A stretch of DNA of 49,532 nt from contig CANROJ010000013.1 in assembly GCA_947632215.1 (NCBI GenBank), positions 1-49,532 on the forward strand. The letters run 5' to 3'. The stretch's first letter is position 1; the number at the start of each line of letters is the position of its first letter. This document shows positions 37,860 to 45,318 of the stretch, one piece after another. The notes beneath the pieces were generated by a model. It was not told where the DNA came from. It searched no databases and was given only the letters and a program-made list of their open reading frames with translations. Source of the DNA: an uncultured Flavobacterium sp. GTDB taxonomy: Bacteria; Bacteroidota; Bacteroidia; Flavobacteriales; Flavobacteriaceae. The position numbers were made by a program, and so were the translations under genes.

Positions 37860-38780
37860 ATGAAAAAGCGCATTTCGAGATCTTTGTTTTTTATAGCAAT
37901 AAGTTCTGTATTTTGTTGGCAATCTATGGCTCAAACCGGACCAGATGCTTTATTTGAGCCTGATTATTATGGTAATCGTTTAGCCAAGCGCTGGGAATTG
38001 GATAGTAAAGAACAGCAGAATACATTTACCATCACCCCATACAAGCCTATATATATTTTACCAGGCAGATGGAGTAGTGCTGTAAATAACAAGCCAACTA
38101 GTCTAAGTCCTAACAACAATAGTGAAAGCTCTTTTGGTTACCAACCATGGGAGATAAAATTTCAATTGAGTTTTAAGACCAAAGTTGCTCAGGGATTGCT
38201 TTTTGGTAAAGGAGATATTTGGCTTGCTTTTACACAAACAGCTAATTGGCAGGCTTATAACGAAAAAATATCTAGGCCCTTTAGAGAATTAAATTATGAG
38301 CCAGAAATAATATTTAATTATCCTTTGGATTTAAATATTGGTGAATTTAAGTTCGCAATGGCTGGAGTTGGTTTTAATCACCAAAGTAATGGAAAGAGCT
38401 TACCTGAATCTCGTAGTTGGAATAGAGTGATTTTCCATTTAGGGATGGAGTATAAAAATTGGGCTTTTACCGCTAGACCTTGGTTTCGATTAAAAGAAAA
38501 AAATAAGGATGACGATAATCCAAAAATATCCGACTATGTGGGAAGAGCAGAATTCTTGGCGGTGTACGAGACTCAGGGAAATATACTTAGTTTAATGGTT
38601 AGAAGTAATTTAAGACTTAATGACCATTATAAAGGTTATGTAGAATTCACTTGGGCTTATCCTATAAAGGATAACTTAAAGCTTTATTTTACTGCAAGTA
38701 ACGGTTATGGAGATACAATGCTTGACTACAATTGGAATCAAACTAATTTAGGGATAGGAATATCTTTGATAGAGTGGTAG
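37860..38780 (+). CDS. pldA: Outer-membrane phospholipase A (PldA-like)
   Basis: OMPLA is a 12-stranded outer-membrane beta-barrel that hydrolyses phospholipids misplaced in the outer leaflet. From the ATG at 37860 the product has 306 residues with a signal peptide (about 1-25, ending QSMAQ). The catalytic dyad is visible in GVGFNHQSNGKS (His174, Ser176), and the rest alternates beta-strands with aromatic girdles, ending in a strand GIGISLIEW. An upstream extension overlaps parC and is rejected. The 13-base gap to parC suggests one transcript, functionally unrelated. Confidence 0.9.
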   Translation: MKKRISRSLFFIAISSVFCWQSMAQTGPDALFEPDYYGNRLAKRWELDSKEQQNTFTITPYKPIYILPGRWSSAVNNKPTSLSPNNNSESSFGYQPWEIKFQLSFKTKVAQGLLFGKGDIWLAFTQTANWQAYNEKISRPFRELNYEPEIIFNYPLDLNIGEFKFAMAGVGFNHQSNGKSLPESRSWNRVIFHLGMEYKNWAFTARPWFRLKEKNKDDDNPKISDYVGRAEFLAVYETQGNILSLMVRSNLRLNDHYKGYVEFTWAYPIKDNLKLYFTASNGYGDTMLDYNWNQTNLGIGISLIEW

Positions 38781-38800
38781 TGTAGCGCAGTTAAAGATAA

Positions 38801-38880
38801 AAAAACGCTTGTTTAGTTGTAAGAAAAAAATACCTTAGGGAGTTAGATACTTTCTTTGCCTTACTCTAATCAAGCGTTTT
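38801..38880. terminator. Bidirectional terminator with long loop
   Basis: AAAAACGCTTG (38801-38811) pairs with CAAGCGTTTT (38871-38880) across a 59-base loop; A and T arm ends suit both the pldA and the minus-strand small membrane gene. The long loop makes it less certain. Confidence 0.55.
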
Positions 38881-38896
38881 ATATTTATAGATTACT

Positions 38897-39094
38897 CTAT
38901 TTTTGATGTTTTTCTCTACTTTGTTTTTTAGAGGCTTCTCTTAAAGAATAAGCTAAATATACGATAAATATTAGAAATCCAACAAATGAAAGCCAATTAG
39001 CTTGTAAAGACCACATATCAGAGGTGTCATAGTTGAAGATACCATAAATTAAAGCTGTAAGTACAATGTAAGTGATTACTTTTTGAAATTTCAT
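38897..39094 (-). CDS. Small two-span membrane protein
   Basis: The 65-residue product has two membrane helices (about 6-22 and 34-50) separated by a short loop with NYDTSDMWSLQ, and a basic cytoplasmic tail (LREASKKQSREKHQK). It starts 10 bases after hemN on the same strand, so it is co-transcribed. I do not recognise the family. The short gap suggests a role near membrane haem or respiration, but that is only context. Confidence 0.7.
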   Translation of the reverse strand: MKFQKVITYIVLTALIYGIFNYDTSDMWSLQANWLSFVGFLIFIVYLAYSLREASKKQSREKHQK

Positions 39095-39104
39095 GGGTGT
39101 AATT

Positions 39105-40460
39105 TTAAATAGTCATGGAAAAGAGTTGTTCTTTAGGTTTGTTTTGCTGCATTCTCCAATCAAAAGCCATACAAATATTACGTATAAATGGCCTTCCTTT
39201 TTTAGAAACTTTCAACAAAGATCCTTCTAATGTTACAAGTTGGTCCTCAAAAAGCTCACACAGAAGTTGTATAATTTTTTCTATGTCTTGCTTGCTAAAA
39301 CCTTCTTGTAAATCTGTTTGTAAGTTACACATTAAATTTAATATAGCTTTGCGAATTACTAAGTCTTGTTGTGTTAAAATATGTCCTTTTACTACAGGTA
39401 GAGTATCTTGGTCTAATAATTTGTAATATTCTTTGAGGTCTTTAGTGTTTTGAGCAAATCCAAACCAGCTATCACTAATGGCTGAAACTCCTAAACCAAT
39501 CATTAATTGTGTTGGATTTAGGGTGTATCCCATAAAGTTGCGATGTAGTTTCTCTTGGGTTAGTGCCTTGTATAGGCTGTCTTTTTTTAATGCAAAGTGA
39601 TCCATTCCTATTTCCATATACCCTTTTTGGATTAAGAGCTTTTTACCTAGTTCGTACAACTCTTGTTTTTGTTGACCTTGCGGTAAATCCTTTTCGTCAA
39701 ATCCCCTTTGTCCATTTCCCTTTATCCATGGTACATGTGCATAGGAGTATAAGGCTAAACGATCTGGATACAGGCTGTGTGTTTTTTCTATAGTGTCAAT
39801 GATATGTTCTTTTTTTTGAAAAGGTAATCCATATATAAGATCATGAGAGATAGAGTTGTAGCCTAGTTCTCTAGCCCAAAGTGTTACTTTGGCTACTTGA
39901 TGAAAGCTTTGGTGTCTGTTGATTGCCTTTTGAATCTCAGGGTTGTAATCTTGTACCCCGAAACTTACTCGTCTAAAGCCTACCTTGTATAGCTTTTCTA
40001 AGTGTTCTTTAGTAGTATTACTAGGATGTCCTTCGAAACTAAATTCGTGGTCTTGGGCTACATCTGCTTTGTCAAGTATAGCTTTGATTAATTTCACTAG
40101 GTTATCCGCGCTAAAAAAAGTGGGGGTACCACCACCAAGATGAATTTCTCTTATTAAGGGACGCTCGGCAAGTAAGGCTACATATAGTTGCCATTCTTTC
40201 AAAAGAGCCTCTATATAGGGGATTTCTTTATCGTGCTGTTTAGTTATATACTTGTGACAACCACAAAACGTACAAAGACTTTGGCAAAAAGGTAGATGAA
40301 TATACAAACTAATGCCTTGGCTAGAATTACTTTGATCAAAACTTTGTTGGCAAGTAGTAATCCATTTAGAACCACTAAAGGTGTTCATATCCCAATAAGG
40401 TACAGTTGGATAGCTAGTATAACGAGGGCCAGGAATGTTATATTTTTGTATTAAAGACAT
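39105..40460 (-). CDS. hemN: Oxygen-independent coproporphyrinogen III dehydrogenase
   Basis: Radical SAM enzyme that converts coproporphyrinogen III to protoporphyrinogen IX when oxygen is scarce. The 451-residue product carries the cluster motif CxxxCxxCxC as C59, C63, C66 and C68 in FCQSLCTFCGCHK. Also seen are YTSYPTVPYWD at the N-terminus, HLGGGTPTFFS, FEGHPSNTT, RVSFGVQDYNPEIQKAINR, GYNSISHDLIYGLPFQ and YMEIGMDHFAL. Length and the N-terminal GPRYTSYPT region separate it from HemW. An overlapping divergent promoter with the rhodanese gene lies upstream. Confidence 0.95.
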   Translation of the reverse strand: MSLIQKYNIPGPRYTSYPTVPYWDMNTFSGSKWITTCQQSFDQSNSSQGISLYIHLPFCQSLCTFCGCHKYITKQHDKEIPYIEALLKEWQLYVALLAERPLIREIHLGGGTPTFFSADNLVKLIKAILDKADVAQDHEFSFEGHPSNTTKEHLEKLYKVGFRRVSFGVQDYNPEIQKAINRHQSFHQVAKVTLWARELGYNSISHDLIYGLPFQKKEHIIDTIEKTHSLYPDRLALYSYAHVPWIKGNGQRGFDEKDLPQGQQKQELYELGKKLLIQKGYMEIGMDHFALKKDSLYKALTQEKLHRNFMGYTLNPTQLMIGLGVSAISDSWFGFAQNTKDLKEYYKLLDQDTLPVVKGHILTQQDLVIRKAILNLMCNLQTDLQEGFSKQDIEKIIQLLCELFEDQLVTLEGSLLKVSKKGRPFIRNICMAFDWRMQQNKPKEQLFSMTI

Positions 40461-40478
40461 ATACTTTCATTATATTTG
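40444..40478 (+). promoter_or_regulatory. Promoter of the rhodanese gene, inside the hemN 5' end
   Basis: TTTTG (40444-40448) and exact TATATTTG (40471-40478) with 22 bases between, giving a start near 40485 and a 60-base leader to the ATG at 40545. Confidence 0.5.
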
Positions 40479-40481
40479 TAT

Positions 40482-40489
40482 CAAAAATA
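40482..40489 (-). promoter_or_regulatory. -7 promoter box for hemN
   Basis: Minus-strand TATTTTTG, 22 bases before the hemN ATG. It overlaps the start region of the divergent rhodanese promoter. Confidence 0.5.
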
Positions 40490-40511
40490 GAGCAATAACA
40501 ACTAAGTTAAA

Positions 40512-40525
40512 ATGATAAATGTCAT
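40512..40525. promoter_or_regulatory. Short dyad ATGA-6-TCAT between hemN and the rhodanese gene
   Basis: ATGATAAATGTCAT has 4-base arms and sits about 23 bases upstream of the hemN -7 box, at the place of the -33 region. The layout is like a Crp/Fnr-family site but the match is weak. Confidence 0.25.
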
Positions 40526-40544
40526 CTGATTGGCAAAAAGGGAT

Positions 40545-40928
40545 ATGAAAAACAAAGTAAAGCAATTGTTAGTACTTCTATTATTAACAAATTTTAACTT
40601 ATCTAATGCTTTGGGGCAATCCAGAGAAAATACACATTTGTTAGACAAGGCTGCTTTTGAACAAAGTATTGAAAAGCCAAATGTGCAATTAGTAGATGTT
40701 AGAAGCCAAAAGGAGTTTGAACAAGCAACTATAGAAGGGGCAATTAATATAGATTTTTTACAAAAGGATTTTGTGGAAAATGCTAGTGTTTTAGATAAAG
40801 AACAACCTGTGTATATATTTTGTAGAAGTGGAAAACGAAGTCAAATGGCTAGAGAAAAATTGCTGCAAAATGGTTTTAGCCAAGTATTTGAATTAGATGC
40901 AGGCTATTTAAGTTGGGAGTCTGAGTAA
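40545..40928 (+). CDS. Exported rhodanese-domain protein
   Basis: From the ATG at 40545 the product has 127 residues, a signal peptide (KQLLVLLLLTNFNLSNALGQ) and one rhodanese domain. Seen: VQLVDVRSQKEFEQATIEGAINID, and the active-site loop FCRSGKRSQMA with Cys93, then GFSQVFELDAGYLSWE. Rhodaneses move sulfane sulfur; this one would act in the periplasm, as in many flavobacteria. The frame extends 5 codons to a TTG at 40530, not preferred. Divergent from hemN. Confidence 0.92.
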   Translation: MKNKVKQLLVLLLLTNFNLSNALGQSRENTHLLDKAAFEQSIEKPNVQLVDVRSQKEFEQATIEGAINIDFLQKDFVENASVLDKEQPVYIFCRSGKRSQMAREKLLQNGFSQVFELDAGYLSWESE

Positions 40929-40990
40929 AATATTTGTTTAAAAATAATGTGAAAATTGGCGTTTTTATCATTATTTTAAGACTCATTGAG

Positions 40991-41020
40991 TTGTTGAAAA
41001 CAAATAATTTAGTATTTTTG
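40991..41020 (+). promoter_or_regulatory. Promoter of the DUF4834 gene that decides its start
   Basis: TTG (40991-40993, also 40994-40996) and exact TATTTTTG (41013-41020) at 16-19 bases spacing. Transcription from about 41027 excludes the upstream extension of the frame and leaves ATG 41036. Confidence 0.65.
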
Positions 41021-41035
41021 AAAAAAACAAATGAT

Positions 41036-41326
41036 ATGGATACAGCATCTTTTACTGGGTTTATAAAAACTTTATGTATAATTGTTTTGGTGTACTATGC
41101 TTTTAAGTTCGCTATGCGTTACCTTTTGCCTATTCTTTTAATCAAAGTAGTAAAAAAGGCAGGAGCAAACTTCCAACAACAGCAACAACAATATTATAAT
41201 CAAAATAATTCTTACTCTTCTAATACTTCTACTAGTGAAAACACCTCTAAACAAACCAACGAGGTACCAAAATCAACTAAGATAGTAGGTGAGTATATCG
41301 AATTTGAAGAAATTGATAGTAAATAG
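41036..41326 (+). CDS. DUF4834-family small membrane protein
   Basis: From the ATG at 41036 the product has 96 residues: one N-terminal membrane region (about 8-42, with CIIVLVYYAFKFAMRYLLPI), a Gln/Asn/Ser-rich linker (FQQQQQQYYNQNNSYSS) and a C-terminal VGEYIEFEEID motif. This layout matches DUF4834, found in Bacteroidota next to YfhO-like genes. Function unknown. A strong terminator follows before yfhO. Confidence 0.8.
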   Translation: MDTASFTGFIKTLCIIVLVYYAFKFAMRYLLPILLIKVVKKAGANFQQQQQQYYNQNNSYSSNTSTSENTSKQTNEVPKSTKIVGEYIEFEEIDSK

Positions 41327-41343
41327 CAATAGTATATTAGATA

Positions 41344-41392
41344 AAACAAACAAGGGATCTGCTTTTTAAAAGCAGATCCCTTGTTTGTTTTT
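41344..41392. terminator. Strong terminator after the DUF4834 gene
   Basis: Arms with AAACAAACAAGGGATCTGC and its complement (41344-41364 with 41370-41390) form a stem of about 20 bp with a short AT loop; the right arm runs into T residues. Confidence 0.85.
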
Positions 41393-41532
41393 ATAATTAG
41401 CACTATTGGATAGTGCAGCACAGGATACCAAGTCAAACTAAGGTTTTTAACTGAAATAATTGATTTTGTCATTACGCTCTTGGTTTTAATTACTTATTTT
41501 AGCCTATTATAAAATTTAATGCTAAGAATTTA

Positions 41533-43968
41533 ATGAGTAATTATAAGAAGTATTTACCACACCTGTTGGTTTTAGTTGGTTTTATCCTTGTTTCTTTGGT
41601 GTACTTTTCACCAGTTTTACAAGGTCGAGTTATTTTCCAGAGTGACATTGCCCAGTATACTGGGATGGCAAAAGAACAAATTGACTTTAGGCAAGACGCT
41701 CAAGAGGAACCCTATTGGACTAATAGTGCTTTTGGAGGAATGCCAACTTATCAATTAGGGGCTAAGTACCCTTATAATTTTATAAAAGACATTGATAGTG
41801 CTCTTCGTTTTTTACCTAGACCAGCGGATTATCTTTTCTTATATTTTTTAGGCTTTTATGTTCTATTAATTAGCCTTCGACTTGGAGCTCTTCGATCCTT
41901 TATAGGAGCATTAGCATTTGGTTTTTCTACCTATTTAATTATTATATTAGGGGTAGGTCATAATGCCAAAGCACACGCCATTGCTTATATGCCTATGGTT
42001 TTAGCAGGTGTTCTCTTAGTATGGCGAAAGCGATATGTTCCAGGAGCAATATTGACCGTTTTTGCAAGTGCATTAGAAATAAGTGCTAATCACTTTCAAA
42101 TGACTTATTATTTATTGCTACTCCTACTTGTGGTGTGTATAATTTATACTGTATCTTATATACGTAACAAACAGTATAATTCATTGGCTAAGATTTATGG
42201 TATTTTAGTTGTAAGTGCAATCTTAAGTATTGGAGCAAATGCTACTAATTTACTAGCTACAGCAGAGTATACACAGTTTTCTACGCGTGCCAAAAGTGAT
42301 TTAACTCAGGTAGATACTCAAAATGCTTCTTCTGGTTCTTCCTTAAGTTATGATTATATTACAGAGTATAGTTATGGTTTATTTGAAAGTTTAAACCTTA
42401 TTGTACCAAGATTAACTGGAGGGGCAAATAACGAAAGCTTATCGAGTGATTCAAATGTTGGAGTTTTCTTAAGTGCTTTAGGAGCAAGTAAACAAGAAGT
42501 AGCTGGTTTTGTTGAAAATGTACCTACCTACTGGGCAGACCAGCCCATTGTGGCTGCTCCTGCATACGTTGGAGTTGTAGTGGCATTTTTATTTGTTTTG
42601 GGATGTTTTGTTGAGAAAAGAAAGATCAAATATGTATTTATTATTGGAGCACTACTTTCCTTGTTATTGTCTTGGGGAAAGAACTTTTCTATACTAACAG
42701 ACTTCTTTATTCATTGGGTACCTTTATATAATAAGTTTAGAGCGGTTTCTTCTATCCAAGTTATTTTAGAGGTGTGTTTACCTGCTTTGGCTATTTTAGG
42801 ATTGTATAGCTTTTCTAAAACACCTGCAGCTAAACAAATAAAATCTTTGTTATATACCGCCTATATATTCATTGGTATATTTATAATATTGTTCGTTTGT
42901 CAATCTACTTTATCTTTTACCGGATTAAATGATGGTTACTACACCCAAGCGTATGGTGAAATGGGACCAGGCTTAGTAAGGGCAATTACCCAAGATAGAA
43001 AACAAATCTATCAAGACGATTTATTTAGAAGTGTCTTTCTTGTGGCTCTTTGTTTTGGAGTTTTATTTGCTCAAACTAAAAGTAAACTAAAGCAGAACAC
43101 TGCATTGATTGCCTTGGGGGTTCTGATGGTTATGGATTTAGTGTTAGTAGATAAAAGATATGTTAACCAAGATAATTTCGTAAGCAAATCTCAAATGACT
43201 ACTCCTTTTGCTATGAGTCAAGCAGATAAAGCTATCTTAGAGGATCCAGATATTTTTAGAGTATATGAAATAGATGCGGGGTTAAATAGTGCTAGAAGTA
43301 GTTTTTTCCACCAATCAATTAATGGCTATCACGCCGCCAAGCCAAGACGTATCCAAGAACTATATGATCATCAATTATTGCAAAATAATATAGAAGTTCT
43401 AAATATGTTTAATATTAAGTACTTTTTAGCTAGTGGAGAAGACAGAAATCTAGTTGCTATGAAAAATGATAGAGCAAATGGAAACGCGTGGTTTGTATCC
43501 CAGGTACAAAGGGTTGCTAATGCCGATCAGCAGCTCTTAAGTTTAAGTAACCAGGATACTAAAACACAAGCTACCCTTGATGAGTCTGTATTTACAAATA
43601 TAGCTTTAGAATCTAACTATAAGGTAGATTCCTTACAAAGTCGAATTGTTTTAGAACACTACGCACCCAATCGCTTAGTTTACAAAAGTAGTAATCCGTA
43701 TGATGGTATTGGAGTTTTCTCCGAGATGTATTATCCAAAAGGATGGAAGGCTACCATTGATGGTCAGCCGGTGGAGATCTTTAGTGTTAATTATGTGCTT
43801 CGTGCTTTAGAAATACCTGAAGGAGACCACGAAATAATATTTTATTTTGACCCTAGTGTAATTAAAACAGGTAGCTACATCTCCTTGATTAGTTTTATAT
43901 TAATTCTCGCCGGTAGTATTGGAGCTGTAATTTATCAAAGAAGAAGAAAAGAAAAAACAAATAATTAA
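41533..43968 (+). CDS. YfhO-family membrane protein
   Basis: An 811-residue polytopic membrane protein with about 12-13 spans and a C-terminal soluble beta domain (about 655-780) with FSEMYYPKGWKATIDGQ and PEGDHEIIFYFDPS, the hallmark of YfhO. An early periplasmic loop has the catalytic-type GRVIFQSDIAQYTGMAKEQ and TNSAFGGMPTYQ, as in GT-C glycosyltransferases. YfhO in Firmicutes glycosylates lipoteichoic acid; flavobacteria have no LTA, so a polyprenyl-sugar-dependent transfer to another envelope polymer is inferred. The stop is directly followed by the ATG of a glycosyltransferase gene. Confidence 0.88.
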   Translation: MSNYKKYLPHLLVLVGFILVSLVYFSPVLQGRVIFQSDIAQYTGMAKEQIDFRQDAQEEPYWTNSAFGGMPTYQLGAKYPYNFIKDIDSALRFLPRPADYLFLYFLGFYVLLISLRLGALRSFIGALAFGFSTYLIIILGVGHNAKAHAIAYMPMVLAGVLLVWRKRYVPGAILTVFASALEISANHFQMTYYLLLLLLVVCIIYTVSYIRNKQYNSLAKIYGILVVSAILSIGANATNLLATAEYTQFSTRAKSDLTQVDTQNASSGSSLSYDYITEYSYGLFESLNLIVPRLTGGANNESLSSDSNVGVFLSALGASKQEVAGFVENVPTYWADQPIVAAPAYVGVVVAFLFVLGCFVEKRKIKYVFIIGALLSLLLSWGKNFSILTDFFIHWVPLYNKFRAVSSIQVILEVCLPALAILGLYSFSKTPAAKQIKSLLYTAYIFIGIFIILFVCQSTLSFTGLNDGYYTQAYGEMGPGLVRAITQDRKQIYQDDLFRSVFLVALCFGVLFAQTKSKLKQNTALIALGVLMVMDLVLVDKRYVNQDNFVSKSQMTTPFAMSQADKAILEDPDIFRVYEIDAGLNSARSSFFHQSINGYHAAKPRRIQELYDHQLLQNNIEVLNMFNIKYFLASGEDRNLVAMKNDRANGNAWFVSQVQRVANADQQLLSLSNQDTKTQATLDESVFTNIALESNYKVDSLQSRIVLEHYAPNRLVYKSSNPYDGIGVFSEMYYPKGWKATIDGQPVEIFSVNYVLRALEIPEGDHEIIFYFDPSVIKTGSYISLISFILILAGSIGAVIYQRRRKEKTNN

Positions 43969-45258
43969 ATGAAACAAAAAGTTTTAATTATTTCCTACTA
44001 CTGGCCTCCTGCCGGAGGACCAGGAGTACAAAGATGGTTGAAGTTTGTCAAGTATTTGCCAGATTTCAACTACCATCCTGTGGTGTATATTCCCAGTAAT
44101 GCTACTTATCCTTTAGTGGATAATACTTTACAAGATGAACTAAAAACAGAACATACCATTTTAAAGAATAAAATTAAAGAACCCTATAAATTAGCCAGCT
44201 TTTTTTGGCCTAATAAAAGTGGGAGTTTAAGCGCAGGTATGATACCTAACCAGCGCAAACAAACAAAAACGGATAAGTTTCTATTGGGAGTTAGAGGAAA
44301 TTTATTTATTCCCGATGCTAGAGTAGGGTGGGTGAATTCTTCTGTGCGATTTTTAAAAAAATACCTCAAAGACAACCCAGAGATAACAAAAGTAATTACT
44401 ACTGGTCCCCCTCATAGTATGCATTTAATTGGCATGGCTCTTCAAAGAGAAGTAGGGGTAAAATGGATTGCTGATTTTAGAGATCCTTGGACAACAATAG
44501 GCTATCATAAAGATTTAAAACTTTTTAGTTATGCTAAATCTAAACACCTTAAATTAGAAAATAAGGTATTAAACAGGGCTGATCATATTTTGGTAACAAG
44601 TCAGGGTACTAAAGAGGAATTCGCTTTAAAAACACCTAAGCCTATCACTGTGATCACCAATGGATATGATACTTTAAATGTGGGTAAAATTCCTTTGGAT
44701 CAGAAATTCTCCCTGGCACATGTGGGCTCGTTTTTAGCTAATCGAAATCCAAGGGTTTTATGGAAAGCTTTGGCAGAATTACGAAAGGAGAATCAGGAAT
44801 TTAAGCAATGTTTTGAGCTTAAGTTAATAGGTAAAATTAGTCAAGATATTTTAGATGCCATTGAGGAGTTTTCCTTGCTAGAATGTACCAATAACTTGGG
44901 GTATTTGAGTCATTTACAGGCTTATGCTCAAATGAAGGCATCTCAAGTGTTATTGTTGGTAGAGATAGATTCGGAGAACACTAAATCAATTATTCCGGGT
45001 AAAATATTTGAATACATGGCTAGTGAACGCCCAATATTGGCAATAGGACCGGAGCAGTCAGATTTTTTTGAAATTTTAAGATCTACCAATACAGGTAGGA
45101 TAGCCACCTATAGTGAGAAACAAGAGATTAAAGATATTATCCTAGATTACTTTACTCAGTACCAAAACAACTCTCTTAAGGTACACGCTATGGGTTTGCA
45201 ATATTTTAGCCGTAAGAAGCTTACAGAGCGTTTAAGTAAAGTTTTAAATGACTTATGA
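43969..45258 (+). CDS. GT-B glycosyltransferase (GT4-like)
   Basis: The 429-residue product starts MKQKVLIISYYWPPAGGPGV, typical of GT4 glycosyltransferases with an N-terminal Rossmann fold and Gly-rich loop. Other motifs are TTGPPHSMHLIGMAL, WIADFRDPWTT, ADHILVTSQGTKEEF, ITNGYDTL, and a C-terminal acceptor/nucleotide region with IIPGKIFEYMASERPILAIGPE, including the E-x7-E-like pattern. Substrate unknown. No base separates it from the yfhO stop, so the two are translated together and probably act in one envelope-polysaccharide step. Confidence 0.9.
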   Translation: MKQKVLIISYYWPPAGGPGVQRWLKFVKYLPDFNYHPVVYIPSNATYPLVDNTLQDELKTEHTILKNKIKEPYKLASFFWPNKSGSLSAGMIPNQRKQTKTDKFLLGVRGNLFIPDARVGWVNSSVRFLKKYLKDNPEITKVITTGPPHSMHLIGMALQREVGVKWIADFRDPWTTIGYHKDLKLFSYAKSKHLKLENKVLNRADHILVTSQGTKEEFALKTPKPITVITNGYDTLNVGKIPLDQKFSLAHVGSFLANRNPRVLWKALAELRKENQEFKQCFELKLIGKISQDILDAIEEFSLLECTNNLGYLSHLQAYAQMKASQVLLLVEIDSENTKSIIPGKIFEYMASERPILAIGPEQSDFFEILRSTNTGRIATYSEKQEIKDIILDYFTQYQNNSLKVHAMGLQYFSRKKLTERLSKVLNDL

Positions 45259-45262
45259 AAAC

Positions 45263-45289
45263 AAAAAAAGGACACTAAGTCCTTTTTTT
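45263..45289 (+). terminator. Terminator of the glycosyltransferase gene
   Basis: Perfect 11-bp stem (45263-45273 with 45279-45289) with a 5-base ACTAA loop and A/T arm ends; it can also serve uvrA on the minus strand. Confidence 0.85.
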
Positions 45290-45318
45290 GTTTTATAGAA
45301 GAAAATCTAAAAGTGTTT

